From Roseovarius salincola (lineage in GTDB: Bacteria; Pseudomonadota; Alphaproteobacteria; Rhodobacterales; Rhodobacteraceae), in contig NZ_JAPTNL010000004.1 in the NCBI RefSeq assembly GCF_026891095.1, positions 124,001 to 188,000 of the forward strand: a stretch of DNA of 64,000 nt, read 5' to 3'. Position numbers and translations under genes: made by a program. This document shows positions 17,876 through 26,453 of the stretch, piece after piece. How positions within the stretch are numbered: position 1 is the stretch's first letter; each line of letters begins with the position of its first letter. Under the pieces are notes generated by a model, which saw only the letters and a list, made by a program, of their open reading frames with translations, was not told where the DNA came from and searched no databases.

Positions 17876-18322
17876 TTACTTGGCGGCCGTTGCTTTCTTG
17901 GCAGCCGAAGACACCTCGTCGGTGGCTTTCTTGACGGCCTTTGCGGCGTCTTCCTGCATGTCTTTGCCGGCGCTCATCATCAGTTCGACGGTGTCCATCT
18001 GAACCTTTTTGGCGATCTCGGCGAAGGCGGCCATGTTCTCGGCGGCCACTTCGGCATTTGCCGATGCGAAATCGGTCATTGCCTTGGCATAGTCGGCCGG
18101 CTCGGCCTTTGCTTTGCTCATCTCGGTCATCTTGGACAGGGTTTCCTTGGTCCACTTGCTCGAGATTTCGGCCGATTTCTCTGCCGCGTCCAGTGCGACG
18201 CCCGAGAGCTTCTCGCTCAGGGCTGCCTGGCTGTTGAAGGCGTCTTCCATCGCTTTGGTGTCGACGGGGAACGAGCCCATGATGTCTTTCATGACGGTGC
18301 TGAAGTCTTGTGCTTTTGCCAT
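17876..18322 (-). CDS. phaP: phasin (PHB granule-associated protein)
   Basis: A 148-residue phasin, alanine/lysine-rich and predicted almost entirely alpha-helical, with a phasin domain (FNSQAALSEKLSGVALDAAEKSAEISSKWTKETLSKMTEM) and a Lys/Ala-rich tail (KKATDEVSSAAKKATAAK). Phasins coat polyhydroxybutyrate granules and control their size. The start chosen is the ATG at 18322, which has AAGGAC upstream; the open frame extends 22 residues further but that part is less family-like. Two perfect PhaR boxes lie upstream, so expression should follow polymer synthesis. Confidence 0.93.
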   Translation of the reverse strand: MAKAQDFSTVMKDIMGSFPVDTKAMEDAFNSQAALSEKLSGVALDAAEKSAEISSKWTKETLSKMTEMSKAKAEPADYAKAMTDFASANAEVAAENMAAFAEIAKKVQMDTVELMMSAGKDMQEDAAKAVKKATDEVSSAAKKATAAK

Positions 18323-18400
18323 TGGTAAATCCAGTCCTTGCTTGCTTTGCATTTCTGCGAGTTGTTTCGCACGTTTCTGCGTCTGCAAAGAATATGCATG

Positions 18401-18411
18401 CTGCAGTGCAG
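18401..18411. promoter_or_regulatory. PhaR box 1 upstream of phaP
   Basis: CTGCAGTGCAG matches the CTGC-N3-GCAG consensus for PhaR exactly, about 80 bp before the phaP start. Confidence 0.75.
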
Positions 18412-18429
18412 AAAATCAACCCCTTTTTG

Positions 18430-18440
18430 CTGCGCTGCAG
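18430..18440. promoter_or_regulatory. PhaR box 2 upstream of phaP
   Basis: CTGCGCTGCAG matches CTGC-N3-GCAG exactly. It is 18 bp from box 1, in the 142-bp gap between phaC and phaP on the phaP promoter side. Confidence 0.75.
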
Positions 18441-18464
18441 CATAAACAGGGAAATGCATTTAAA

Positions 18465-20276
18465 TCAGTCGCTTGACCTGGATTTCACATAGGTGCCGGG
18501 CGCCGGGGCTAATGGCGGATGCGCCGAATCGCCGGGCTCCCTTGCGTCAACTTTCTTGCCCGAGCGCCTGCGCAGCCAGGCCTCCCAGCGCGGCCACCAT
18601 GACCCTTCGTGAAAGGTCGCACCGTCCATCCACGCATCGGCGTCCCCGCTCAGGTCGTCATTGGTGTAATGGCCGTATTTCTTCTTTGAGGGCGGGTTGA
18701 CGATGCCCGCGATATGGCCCGACTGCGAGACGATGAACTCGCGCTGGCGTGCGCCGGTCTGGCGGAACCCGCGATAGCAATCCTTCCAGGGCGCGATATG
18801 ATCGCTCTGGCAGGTCACCGACATCAGCGGGATCTTCACATCCTTGATATGAAGCCGCTCGCCGCACAGCTCATAGCCCTCGTTGACGAAGGCGTTGTGC
18901 TGGCACAGCCCGCGCAGATACTCGACCGTCATGCAGCCCGGCAGGTTCGCCCCGTCGCCGTTCCAGAACAGCAGATCGAAGGCCGGCGGCGCCTCGCCCA
19001 TCATGTAGCTTCGCACGGCAGGCTGGTAGATCAGATCGTTCGAGCGCAGGAAAGACATTGTGCGCGACATGATGAAGGAGCGCAGAACGCCCTGTTCCTC
19101 GACCTCCCTTTCGATCCCGTCGACGAAATCGTCCTGCAGGAACGGGGTGAACTCGCCCTGTTCCGAAAAATCCGTCAGCGCGGTGAAGAACGTCGCCGAG
19201 CGCACCGATTTGTCGCCCCGCTTCGCCATCAGCGCCAACGTCAGGTGCAGCGTCGTGCCCGCGATGCAATAGCCCACCGCGTTGACCTGCTTGGTGTTGC
19301 AGATCGCCTTGGCCTCGCGGATCGCGGTCATGAACCCCTCTTCGACGTAATCCGCCATCCCCACATCGGCATAGGATTCATCCGGGTTCACCCAGCTCAC
19401 CACGAACAGCGTGTAACCCTGCTCGGTGATCCACTTGATCAGGCTGTTCTCCGGCTTGAGGTCGAGAATGTAGTACTTGTTGATCCAGGGCGGAAAGATC
19501 ACCACCGGCGTTTCGTGCACCTGCCCGGTCGCGGGCGCATACTGGATCAGCTCCATCATCCGGTTGCGATAGACCACCTCGCCGGGCGTGGTGGCGATGT
19601 TGCGGCCCAGCTCGAAGGCGCTCTCATCCGCCAGCCTGACCAGCATCTCGCCGTGATTGGCCTCCAGATCGGCCACCAGGTTCTCCAGCCCCCGCACCAG
19701 GCTCTCGCCCTCGGTCTCCACCGCCTTTTCCAGCGCGTCGGGGTTGGTGCCCAGGAAATTCGTCGGGCTCATCATGTCGATGATCTGGCGCGAGAAATAC
19801 TCCAGCCGCCGCTTTTCGACCGGATCGAGATCATCCACCTCCTGCACCGCGTCCCGGATCGCGCGCGCATTGAGCGCATATTGCTGCTTCACATAATGAA
19901 AATACGGATGCGTCTCCCACAGCGGATTGGCGAACCGCTTGTCGCCCTTCAGCGAATCATCGACATCCGTCAGCGTGCCGGGCTCCGGCGCATAAGCCTG
20001 CGCCAGATGCTTTTGCGCCTCCATGAAATGGCGCACCGATTCGCCCCAGTACTCAAGCTGACGTTCATAAAGCTTGCCGGGATTCTCCAGCATCTCGGTC
20101 CAGTAGGACGCCGCCGCACGCGCGAACAACTCCTGCGAGGGGCCGCTCAACTCGGGATTGGGCGGATTTCTGGCCGAAAGCGCCTTGATCAACCGCTGCG
20201 ACAACTCCTCGACGCGCGCCAGATTCCCGGTCATCTTGTCGAGATTCTCCGCCGCACCATCCTCGTTTGTTGCCAT
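18465..20276 (-). CDS. phaC: class I poly(3-hydroxyalkanoate) synthase
   Basis: A 603-residue polymerase that joins (R)-3-hydroxyacyl-CoA into PHB. The lipase-like box is GYCIAGTT with the nucleophile Cys337, and the partner Asp and His are in CQSDHIAPW and SGHIAGIVNPPS. A large N-terminal domain (residues 1-200) is as long as in class I enzymes, so no PhaE or PhaR subunit is expected. The ATG at 20276 has AAGGGA 9 bp upstream; a GTG two codons earlier is an alternative. It is divergent from phaZ, and a PhaR box lies in the shared gap. Confidence 0.96.
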   Translation of the reverse strand: MATNEDGAAENLDKMTGNLARVEELSQRLIKALSARNPPNPELSGPSQELFARAAASYWTEMLENPGKLYERQLEYWGESVRHFMEAQKHLAQAYAPEPGTLTDVDDSLKGDKRFANPLWETHPYFHYVKQQYALNARAIRDAVQEVDDLDPVEKRRLEYFSRQIIDMMSPTNFLGTNPDALEKAVETEGESLVRGLENLVADLEANHGEMLVRLADESAFELGRNIATTPGEVVYRNRMMELIQYAPATGQVHETPVVIFPPWINKYYILDLKPENSLIKWITEQGYTLFVVSWVNPDESYADVGMADYVEEGFMTAIREAKAICNTKQVNAVGYCIAGTTLHLTLALMAKRGDKSVRSATFFTALTDFSEQGEFTPFLQDDFVDGIEREVEEQGVLRSFIMSRTMSFLRSNDLIYQPAVRSYMMGEAPPAFDLLFWNGDGANLPGCMTVEYLRGLCQHNAFVNEGYELCGERLHIKDVKIPLMSVTCQSDHIAPWKDCYRGFRQTGARQREFIVSQSGHIAGIVNPPSKKKYGHYTNDDLSGDADAWMDGATFHEGSWWPRWEAWLRRRSGKKVDAREPGDSAHPPLAPAPGTYVKSRSSD

Positions 20277-20299
20277 ATTCACGAATCCCTTTTAAATTT

Positions 20300-20310
20300 C
20301 TGCTATGCAG
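20300..20310. promoter_or_regulatory. PhaR box in the phaC-phaZ gap
   Basis: CTGCTATGCAG matches CTGC-N3-GCAG exactly. It lies 24 bp from the phaC start and 71 bp from the phaZ start, so PhaR could act on both divergent promoters. Confidence 0.7.
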
Positions 20311-20380
20311 CATACCCTGCCCCTGCCGGTCGGACAGTGCGGCGAAACGAACCGGCCCGCCGGTAGAGTAGGAGATGTCG

Positions 20381-21688
20381 ATGCGTTACATGATGACATA
20401 TGACATGATGGAGACCCTCCGGAACACGAACCAGTGGTTGGGCGCATCGGCCCTCTCTGTTGCATCCTATCCGGTTTTCGCCATGACGCCAAACCCCGCG
20501 CTGCAATGGATGGCGGCCTGGGGCGAAGTCACCGAACGCACCTTCCAGCGCATGACCGCACGGCCCGACTGGGGCATCGATTCGATCACCGGCGAGGACG
20601 GGCGCGACCACCTCATCAATATCGAAACCGTGGTCGAGGCCCCCTTCGGCGACCTGATCCACTTCAATGTGACCGGACGCGAAGAGATGGATCGCCGCGT
20701 GCTTCTGGTGGCGCCGATGTCGGGGCATTACGCGACACTGCTGCGCTCGACCGTGCGCTCGCTGCTGCCCGATTGCGAAGTCTATGTCACCGACTGGCAC
20801 AATGCCCGCGACATCCCGGTGTCCGCCGGTCGCTTCGACATCGAGGACTACACCCTTTACCTGATGGATTTCATGCGCGCACTCGGCAGCGACCTGCATG
20901 TGATCGCCGTTTGCCAGCCCGCACCGCTGACCCTGGCCGCCACCGCCTACCTGGCCGAACTCGAACCCGAGTCCCAGCCCCGCTCGCTGACCCTGATCGG
21001 CGGCCCGATCGACCCCGACGCCACACCCACCGACGTGACCGATTTCGGCCGGCGCGTCACCATGGGCCAGCTCGAGGAAACCATGATCCAGCGCGTCGGC
21101 TTCAAGCACAAGGGCGTCGGGCGCAAGGTCTATCCGGGACTGTTGCAACTCTCCTCCTTCATCTCGATGAACGGCGAGCGCCATGCCAAGGCGTTTTCCG
21201 ACCAGGTCCTGCGCGTCAGTCGCGGCGAGGCCAGCGACCATGACCCCCACAACAAGTTCTACGACGAATATCTCGCCGTGATGGACATGCCCGCGGAATT
21301 CTACCTGTCCACGGTCGAACGCATCTTCAAGGGGCTTGAAATCGCGAAGAACGAATTCATCGTCCACGGTCACAAGGTCGATATCGGCGCAGTCACCAAG
21401 GTCGCGGTCAAGACCGTCGAAGGCGCCAAGGACGACATCTCGGCCCCCGGACAATGCGTGGCCGCGCTCGACCTGCTGACCGGCCTTCCCGACAGCATGA
21501 AGGCCAGCCATGTGGAACCCGAGGCCGGCCATTACGGCATCTTCGCCGGGCGCAGCTGGCGCAACAATATCCGCCCGCTGGTGCTGGATTTCATCGACGC
21601 GAATTCCGAAGATCCCGCCAAGCGCAGCCGCACCGCCCCGCGCAAGGCGAAAAAGAAGACCAGCGTCAAGAAATCCGAAGCGGCCTGA
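20381..21688 (+). CDS. phaZ: intracellular polyhydroxyalkanoate depolymerase
   Basis: A 435-residue intracellular PHB depolymerase. It lacks a signal peptide and has the family's cysteine-type catalytic box VCQPAP (nucleophile Cys178) rather than a GxSxG lipase box; LLVAPMSGHYATLLR and VEPEAGHYGIFAGR hold other conserved residues. Its substrate is granule PHB, broken to 3-hydroxybutyrate oligomers. The ATG at 20381 is chosen because GGAG directly abuts the in-frame ATG at 20375, which leaves no spacing. A basic tail (KRSRTAPRKAKKKTSVKK) closes the protein. Confidence 0.94.
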   Translation: MRYMMTYDMMETLRNTNQWLGASALSVASYPVFAMTPNPALQWMAAWGEVTERTFQRMTARPDWGIDSITGEDGRDHLINIETVVEAPFGDLIHFNVTGREEMDRRVLLVAPMSGHYATLLRSTVRSLLPDCEVYVTDWHNARDIPVSAGRFDIEDYTLYLMDFMRALGSDLHVIAVCQPAPLTLAATAYLAELEPESQPRSLTLIGGPIDPDATPTDVTDFGRRVTMGQLEETMIQRVGFKHKGVGRKVYPGLLQLSSFISMNGERHAKAFSDQVLRVSRGEASDHDPHNKFYDEYLAVMDMPAEFYLSTVERIFKGLEIAKNEFIVHGHKVDIGAVTKVAVKTVEGAKDDISAPGQCVAALDLLTGLPDSMKASHVEPEAGHYGIFAGRSWRNNIRPLVLDFIDANSEDPAKRSRTAPRKAKKKTSVKKSEAA

Positions 21689-21748
21689 GCGCCGCCCCGC
21701 CCCGGCTTGTGCCGCGTCGGCGGGGGCGGTCATGCCACCCCGCGCGGC

Positions 21749-22039
21749 TCAGCGATCGCTTTCGTCCCCGCGCTGTTTCGCGCGCCCGTCGCTGCGCGCA
21801 CCGCCCATGCGCCAGCGCAACCAGCGCCAGATCGGCACCACATCCAGCGCCGCCACCGCGACCCCCAGCGGAAACATCCAGAACCCGATCACCGGCAGAA
21901 AGCCGAACACGCCCCCCACCATCAGCAACACCCCCGCCAGCAACCGCAGCCCGGGTGGCAGGCGCCGCTTGGTCCAGACCTGAACACGCCGACGGGTCCG
22001 CCGCAGCCTTGCCTGCCAGCCCCGCCTGGGTTCAGGCAT
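21749..22039 (-). CDS. small membrane protein, PGPGW-type
   Basis: A 96-residue protein with a very basic start (RRGWQARLRRTRRRVQVWTKRR) and two hydrophobic stretches in residues 32-63 (PPGLRLLAGVLLMVGGVFGFLPVIGFWMFPLG), then a polar, arginine-rich tail. The layout and the G-F-L-P-V-I-G-F-W motif fit a small inner membrane family seen in Rhodobacteraceae, without known function. Its ATG at 22039 overlaps the stop of the alpha/beta hydrolase by 8 bp, so it is translationally coupled to it. Longer in-frame starts exist inside the hydrolase but look spurious. Confidence 0.65.
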   Translation of the reverse strand: MPEPRRGWQARLRRTRRRVQVWTKRRLPPGLRLLAGVLLMVGGVFGFLPVIGFWMFPLGVAVAALDVVPIWRWLRWRMGGARSDGRAKQRGDESDR

Positions 22040-22757
22040 CTGCACGGCTTTGCAATACATAGGGCTGCTCGATCCAGGCCCGCAGCGCCGCCGTCGTCGC
22101 CTCGGGCTGTTCAAGCGGCGCAAGATGGCCCGCGCCCTCGATCACTTCCAGACGCGCATAGGGGATCAGTTCGGCCATGAAACCATGCCGCTTCATCGGC
22201 ACCAGCATGTCCTCGGCGCCACACAGCACCAGCGTCGGCACGCGGCAGCGACGCAGCACCGATTGATAATCGCGCCGCCGCTGCATCGCCCTTATCTGGC
22301 GGATGATCGCGCCCTCGCCGACCCGCAGCGCCATTGCGACCTGCTCGGCCACCACCGCCTGACGGCGATGGCCCGGTGCCAGCGCCTCGGCAGGCACCAG
22401 CGTCTGCACCGCCTCTTCCAGGCGGCCCGACTTCAGCTTGATGATCGCAGGCTCGTAATCCGCCGCCGCCTGCGGCGTCTCGGCCAGCGGCGAGGTATCT
22501 ATCAGCGCCAGCCGCGTCACCCGGTCGGGCGCGCGGCGCAGAAGCTCCATCGCCACCATCCCGCCGATCGAATGGCCCGCCAGCGCAAAGCGCGCCGGCA
22601 GTTGATCCAGCATGGAGGACGCGATCTCTTCCAGACGCTCGCCCACCGAAACCGGTGCCACCATGACCGCGTGTTCGGCGCTCAGCGCTCTGATCTGCTC
22701 ATGAAACAGATGGGAATCGCACATCAATCCCGGCAGCAGCACCAAGGGATCACGCAT
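22032..22757 (-). CDS. alpha/beta hydrolase
   Basis: A 241-residue alpha/beta hydrolase. The nucleophile Ser sits in AGHSIGGMVA (GxSxG-type), with an LVLCGAEDMLVP Asp region and an EGAGHLAPLEQPE His loop that complete the triad. It begins with PLVLLPGLMCDSHLF, the oxyanion-loop segment. The substrate is unknown. It overlaps the small membrane protein gene downstream and lies 61 bp after the second hydrolase gene on the same strand, so the three may form an operon. Confidence 0.87.
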   Translation of the reverse strand: MRDPLVLLPGLMCDSHLFHEQIRALSAEHAVMVAPVSVGERLEEIASSMLDQLPARFALAGHSIGGMVAMELLRRAPDRVTRLALIDTSPLAETPQAAADYEPAIIKLKSGRLEEAVQTLVPAEALAPGHRRQAVVAEQVAMALRVGEGAIIRQIRAMQRRRDYQSVLRRCRVPTLVLCGAEDMLVPMKRHGFMAELIPYARLEVIEGAGHLAPLEQPEATTAALRAWIEQPYVLQSRADA

Positions 22758-22818
22758 TCGGGTCTGCTCCTTCTGTCATTCGGGGCGCCTGCCCACCTTG
22801 CCACAGGCGCGCGCAGGG

Positions 22819-23580
22819 TCAAGCGCCGCCGCCCGCCCGCGACAATACCTCCTCCAGCGCGCTTTCGATCAGCTCAAGACAGTCGGGATCGGAAAACCGG
22901 TGATCCGCCCCATCCACCAGCGTCAGGCGCATGTCGGGGCTGGCGGCATGATCCAGCAGGCGCAGCGCAACTGCCATTTCCACATCCGCATCCGCCGTGC
23001 CTTGCAGGAAGCGCACCGGAAAGGGCAACGGCAAGGGCGAGCGCAAAACCAGATGATCGCGCCCGTCCTCGATCAGGCGGCGCGTGATCACATATGGCTC
23101 GCCGTAATCGCTTGGCAGCGCCACCTGCCCTTCGCTCATCAGCGCGGCGCGCTGCGCGGCGTCGAACCCCGCCCACATGGAATCCTCGGTGAAATCGGGC
23201 GCGGCGGCGATCGTCACCATCCCCGCCACCCGCTCGGGCATCGCCCGGGCGCATAAAAGCGCGATCCATCCGCCCATGGACGAACCCACCAGGATCTGCG
23301 GCCCCTCGGTCAGTCCGCTGATCGCCGCCATCGCATCCGCCGCCCAATCGCCGATGCAGCCATCCGTGAAGGCTTCGGATGACTGCCCGTGCCCAGAGTA
23401 ATCAAAGCGCAAAAAGGCCCGCCCGCTCCGGCGCGCCCAATCCTCCAGATGCACCGCCTTGGTGCCCTCCATGTCGGATTTGAACCCGCCCAGAAACACC
23501 ACGCCCGGCACTGCGCCCGCGCGCCGGTGATAGGCCAGTCTGCGGCCCTCGGCCATGGTCAGGAAGTCTGCGTCGCTCAT
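22819..23580 (-). CDS. alpha/beta hydrolase (palmitoyl-thioesterase ABHD10-like)
   Basis: A 253-residue alpha/beta hydrolase. The triad parts are visible in LVGSSMGGWIALL (nucleophile Ser), RFLQGTADADVEM (Asp) and LVDGADHRFSDPD (His). The start GVVFLGGFKSDMEGTKAVHLEDW followed by RFDYSGHGQSSEAF resembles the ABHD10/serine hydrolase group that acts on acyl thioesters or glucuronides (inference from general family knowledge). The substrate here is unknown. A 296-bp gap with a repeat-like array separates its start from thrS. Confidence 0.87.
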   Translation of the reverse strand: MSDADFLTMAEGRRLAYHRRAGAVPGVVFLGGFKSDMEGTKAVHLEDWARRSGRAFLRFDYSGHGQSSEAFTDGCIGDWAADAMAAISGLTEGPQILVGSSMGGWIALLCARAMPERVAGMVTIAAAPDFTEDSMWAGFDAAQRAALMSEGQVALPSDYGEPYVITRRLIEDGRDHLVLRSPLPLPFPVRFLQGTADADVEMAVALRLLDHAASPDMRLTLVDGADHRFSDPDCLELIESALEEVLSRAGGGA

Positions 23581-23694
23581 GCCGGTCCTTCTCGCTTGTT
23601 GGGTCTAGGGTCTTGTGCCGTTTCGCGGCCAATCTTGCATCCCGGCGCAGCCTTGGGCAAACCGTTTCGGGCGTCGTTTCAGGGCGGTTTTCGC

Positions 23695-23777
23695 GGTTCT
23701 GTACCAAACTCTGCGCGACCTCCCCGGTTTTGGTACAAAACCGATTTACAAAACAGACGTTTTGTACGCTCCGTCCG
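23695..23777 (+). repeat. TACAAAAC-type array, copy A
   Basis: Conserved blocks GGTTCTGTAC (23695), GTACAAAAC (23733) and the palindrome TACAAAACAGACGTTTTGTA (23747-23766) occur here. The same blocks with the same spacings, on the opposite strand, occur at 29811-29886 (copy B). In copy A they lie directly upstream of the thrS promoter candidate. Confidence 0.65.
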
Positions 23778-23779
23778 GC

Positions 23780-23807
23780 TTGACTTGCGCCGCTCAAGGC
23801 GTAAAAC
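23780..23807 (+). promoter_or_regulatory. candidate sigma-70 promoter of thrS
   Basis: TTGACT (23780-23785) and TAAAAC (23802-23807) are separated by 16 bp, 70 bp before the thrS start codon. The TACAAAAC palindrome ends 13 bp upstream of the -35 box, where an activator or repressor could bind. Confidence 0.5.
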
Positions 23808-23876
23808 CTCTGCAAACCAGACCAACCCGCAACCGGGCGTTCCGTGGGCGCCAAACCGACGAGGAGCTTCAGGCCA

Positions 23877-25823
23877 ATGGCCCAGATTTCCCTTACTTTT
23901 CCTGACGATAGCCAACGCCACTATGATGCCGGGGTAACCCCGGCCGAAGTGGCGGCCGATATTTCGACCTCGCTTGGCAAAAAGGCGATCTCGGCCAATG
24001 TGAATGGCCAGCACTGGGATCTTCAATGGCCGATAGAGGAAGATTCCTCTATTGAAATCAACACGATGAAGGACGAAGCTCCGGCGCTCGAACTGATCCG
24101 TCACGACCTCGCCCACATCATGGCCCGCGCCGTCCAGGAGCTTTGGCCCGACGTCAAGGTCACCATCGGCCCCGTCATCGAGAACGGTTGGTATTACGAT
24201 TTCGACCGCGCCGAGCCCTTCACCCCCGAAGACCTTGGCGCGATCGAAAAGAAGATGAAGGAAATCATCAACTTACGGGATCCCGTGCGCACCGATATCT
24301 GGGACCGTGAGCGCGCGATCCGGCATTATCAGGACAATGACGAACCCTTCAAGATCGAGCTGATCGAGGCCATCCCCGGCACCGAACCCCTGCGCATGTA
24401 CTGGCACGGCCACTGGCAAGACCTCTGCCGCGGCCCCCACCTCCAACACACCGGTCAGGTCCCCGCCGACGCCTTCAAACTGATGTCCGTCGCCGGTGCC
24501 TACTGGCGCGGTGATTCCGACCGCCAGATGCTGCAACGCATCTATGGCGTAGCCTTCATGAATCGTGAAAAACTCAAGGAATACATGAACTTCCTTGAGG
24601 AAGCCGAGAAGCGCGATCACCGCAAGTTGGGCCGTGAGATGAACCTTTTCCACATGCAGGAAGAGGCGCCGGGACAGATTTTCTGGCACCCCAACGGCTG
24701 GTCGATCTACACCAGCCTGCAAGACTACATGCGCCGCCAGCAGCGCGTTGGCGGCTATGTAGAAGTGAACACCCCACAGGTCGTCGACCGCAAACTGTGG
24801 GAAGCTTCAGGCCATTGGGACAAGTATCAGGAACACATGTTCATCGTCGAAGTCGACGAGGAGCACGCCCGCGAGAAATCCATCAACGCGCTCAAGCCCA
24901 TGAACTGCCCCTGCCATGTCCAGATCTTCAACCAGGGCCTCAAATCCTATCGTGATCTGCCGCTGCGCATGGCCGAGTTCGGAAGTTGCAACCGCTATGA
25001 ACCCTCAGGCGCGCTGCATGGGATCATGCGGGTGCGCGGATTTACCCAGGATGATGCGCATATCTTCTGCCGCGAGGATCAGATCGAAGCGGAAACCCAG
25101 AAATTCATTGAGTTTTTGTCCGAGATCTATCGCGACTTGGGATTCGAGAATTTCGCCGTGAAGTTCTCGGACCGCCCCGAGAAACGCGCCGGCAGCGACG
25201 AGGTCTGGGACAAGTCCGAAGCCGCCCTCAAATCCGCCACGCTGGCCGCCGGTGCCGACTTCGAGCTCAACCCCGGCGAAGGCGCCTTTTATGGGCCCAA
25301 GCTGGAATTCGTGCTGACCGACGCGATCGGGCGGGACTGGCAATGCGGCACGCTTCAGGTCGATTTCGTCCTGCCCGAACGGCTGGGCGCCACCTATATC
25401 GGCGAGGATGGCGCCAAGCACCGCCCGGTCATGCTGCACCGCGCGGTCCTGGGCAGCTTCGAGCGATTCATCGGCATCCTGATCGAGGAACATGCCGGCA
25501 AACTACCCTTCTGGCTGGCGCCACGTCAGGTTGTGGTGGCCTCGATCGTGTCCGAGGCCGATGCTTATGTGCACAAGGTGGTTGATGCCCTGCGCGCCAC
25601 CGGGGTCCGGGCCGAGGCCGACATCCGGAACGAGAAAATTAACTACAAGGTTCGCGAACACTCTGTCGGCAAGGTGCCTGTGATCCTGGCCTGCGGCTTG
25701 CGCGAAGTCGAGGAAAGCACCGTCTCACTGCGCCGCCTTGGTGAAAAGCAGACCAGCGTTCAGGCCCTGGATGACGTGATCACGGCGCTTTCGCGTGAGG
25801 CCACACCGCCCGATCTGCTGTAA
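23877..25823 (+). CDS. thrS: threonine--tRNA ligase
   Basis: A 648-residue class II aminoacyl-tRNA synthetase with all family parts: the N-terminal TGS domain ([13 protein letters not shown]...), the editing domain with [16 protein letters not shown] and CRGPHL, the catalytic core with [10 protein letters not shown] and the zinc-binding Cys/His/His set, motif 2 ([25 protein letters not shown]), and the anticodon-binding C-terminus ([30 protein letters not shown]). The open frame starts 33 bp upstream at 23844, but the family begins at the ATG at 23877. It charges tRNA-Thr. Confidence 0.97.
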   Translation: MAQISLTFPDDSQRHYDAGVTPAEVAADISTSLGKKAISANVNGQHWDLQWPIEEDSSIEINTMKDEAPALELIRHDLAHIMARAVQELWPDVKVTIGPVIENGWYYDFDRAEPFTPEDLGAIEKKMKEIINLRDPVRTDIWDRERAIRHYQDNDEPFKIELIEAIPGTEPLRMYWHGHWQDLCRGPHLQHTGQVPADAFKLMSVAGAYWRGDSDRQMLQRIYGVAFMNREKLKEYMNFLEEAEKRDHRKLGREMNLFHMQEEAPGQIFWHPNGWSIYTSLQDYMRRQQRVGGYVEVNTPQVVDRKLWEASGHWDKYQEHMFIVEVDEEHAREKSINALKPMNCPCHVQIFNQGLKSYRDLPLRMAEFGSCNRYEPSGALHGIMRVRGFTQDDAHIFCREDQIEAETQKFIEFLSEIYRDLGFENFAVKFSDRPEKRAGSDEVWDKSEAALKSATLAAGADFELNPGEGAFYGPKLEFVLTDAIGRDWQCGTLQVDFVLPERLGATYIGEDGAKHRPVMLHRAVLGSFERFIGILIEEHAGKLPFWLAPRQVVVASIVSEADAYVHKVVDALRATGVRAEADIRNEKINYKVREHSVGKVPVILACGLREVEESTVSLRRLGEKQTSVQALDDVITALSREATPPDLL

Positions 25824-25860
25824 CAAAGGACGCGTTGAACCCTCGATTTCAGCGCGCGAT

Positions 25861-25890
25861 TGTTACGACGCGCGCGGGAGCCGCGTCGAA
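25861..25890 (+). promoter_or_regulatory. possible ECF-type promoter ahead of the bufferin operon
   Basis: TGTTAC and CGTCGAA are 17 bp apart, similar to ECF promoters of the TGTAAC/CGTC type that drive bufferin-like operons in Caulobacter. The -35 differs by one base from that type, and the spacer contains a GACGCG/CGCGTC inverted repeat. Low confidence; no ECF sigma gene is in the window. Confidence 0.28.
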
Positions 25891-25938
25891 TTTGTTGATA
25901 TTCCAGCATTTTTCTCCTTAGAGCGTGTTCACGGCTCT

Positions 25939-25966
25939 TGACGGGTCCGTGTCTGACGGGCTCGTG
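25939..25966 (+). repeat. direct repeat TGACGGG(N)2CGTG, two copies, bufA leader
   Basis: TGACGGGTCCGTG and TGACGGGCTCGTG are separated by 2 bp and match at 11 of 13 positions. They lie 113-140 bp before the bufA start. They are a candidate direct-repeat operator for a metal- or stress-responsive regulator. Confidence 0.4.
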
Positions 25967-26004
25967 AATAGGTTTGCGCACCGCTTCCGCTCTACCCTCT
26001 GGCT

Positions 26005-26045
26005 ATCACCGGACGCGCCTCGTCAAGGCGACGGCGTCCAGTGAT
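26005..26045 (+). promoter_or_regulatory. long hairpin in the bufA 5' leader
   Basis: The arms ATCACCGGACGC (26005-26016) and GCGTCCAGTGAT (26034-26045) pair at 11 of 12 positions, and an inner GCCT/AGGC stem closes the loop. It lies 33 bp before the bufA ATG and would form in the mRNA leader. Confidence 0.55.
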
Positions 26046-26078
26046 ATGACCTGCAACCCTCTGAGGGAGAGAAAAACT

Positions 26079-26384
26079 ATGTCCAATACCATGAAGACCG
26101 TGGCCATCGCTGGTGCCATGACCGCTGCACTGACCGCCTACACCAATCCGGCAGCCGCCCAGGACGCCAAGGAGAAGTGCTATGGCGTTTCGCTCGCCGG
26201 AGAGAACGACTGCAAGGCAGGCGCCGGAACCACCTGTGCCGGTTCTTCGACCGTCGATTACCAAGGCAATGCCTGGACACTGGTCGAGGAAGGCACCTGC
26301 GCCGATATCGACCTGCCCGAGATGGCCGATGGCAGCGAGCGTTCGGGTTCCCTCGAGCCGCTGGATCGCGACCTGCCCTCGTGA
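26079..26384 (+). CDS. bufA1: BufA1 family periplasmic bufferin-type metallophore precursor (DUF2282)
   Basis: A 101-residue precursor. A signal peptide ends near residue 27 ([24 protein letters not shown]). The mature part carries four cysteines at 34, 45, 53 and 74 in the arrangement [22 protein letters not shown] and EGTCADI, which is the DUF2282/bufferin-1 signature. Family members are modified by a BufB-BufC enzyme pair, converting central Cys residues to thio-oxazole-type groups, and bind copper in the periplasm. The acidic tail ([21 protein letters not shown]) is longer than I expect for the family. It begins the four-gene operon, with a GAGGGAGA ribosome site upstream. Function is inferred from family membership and context. 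Confidence 0.88.
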   Translation: MSNTMKTVAIAGAMTAALTAYTNPAAAQDAKEKCYGVSLAGENDCKAGAGTTCAGSSTVDYQGNAWTLVEEGTCADIDLPEMADGSERSGSLEPLDRDLPS

Positions 26385-26394
26385 ACCGGCTCAA

Positions 26395-26420
26395 GGGATG
26401 CGCGGCCCCCCGCGCATCCC
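26395..26420 (+). terminator. perfect hairpin between bufA and bufB
   Basis: An 11-bp perfect stem (GGGATGCGCGG / CCGCGCATCCC) with a CCCC loop, 10 bp after the bufA stop and 33 bp before the bufB start; AATTTT follows at 26431. It may act as a partial terminator or RNA-stabilising stem, so that precursor mRNA exceeds maturase mRNA. Confidence 0.65.
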
Positions 26421-26453
26421 GCCCTGCCCGAATTTTGCGACAGGAGGTTCACG

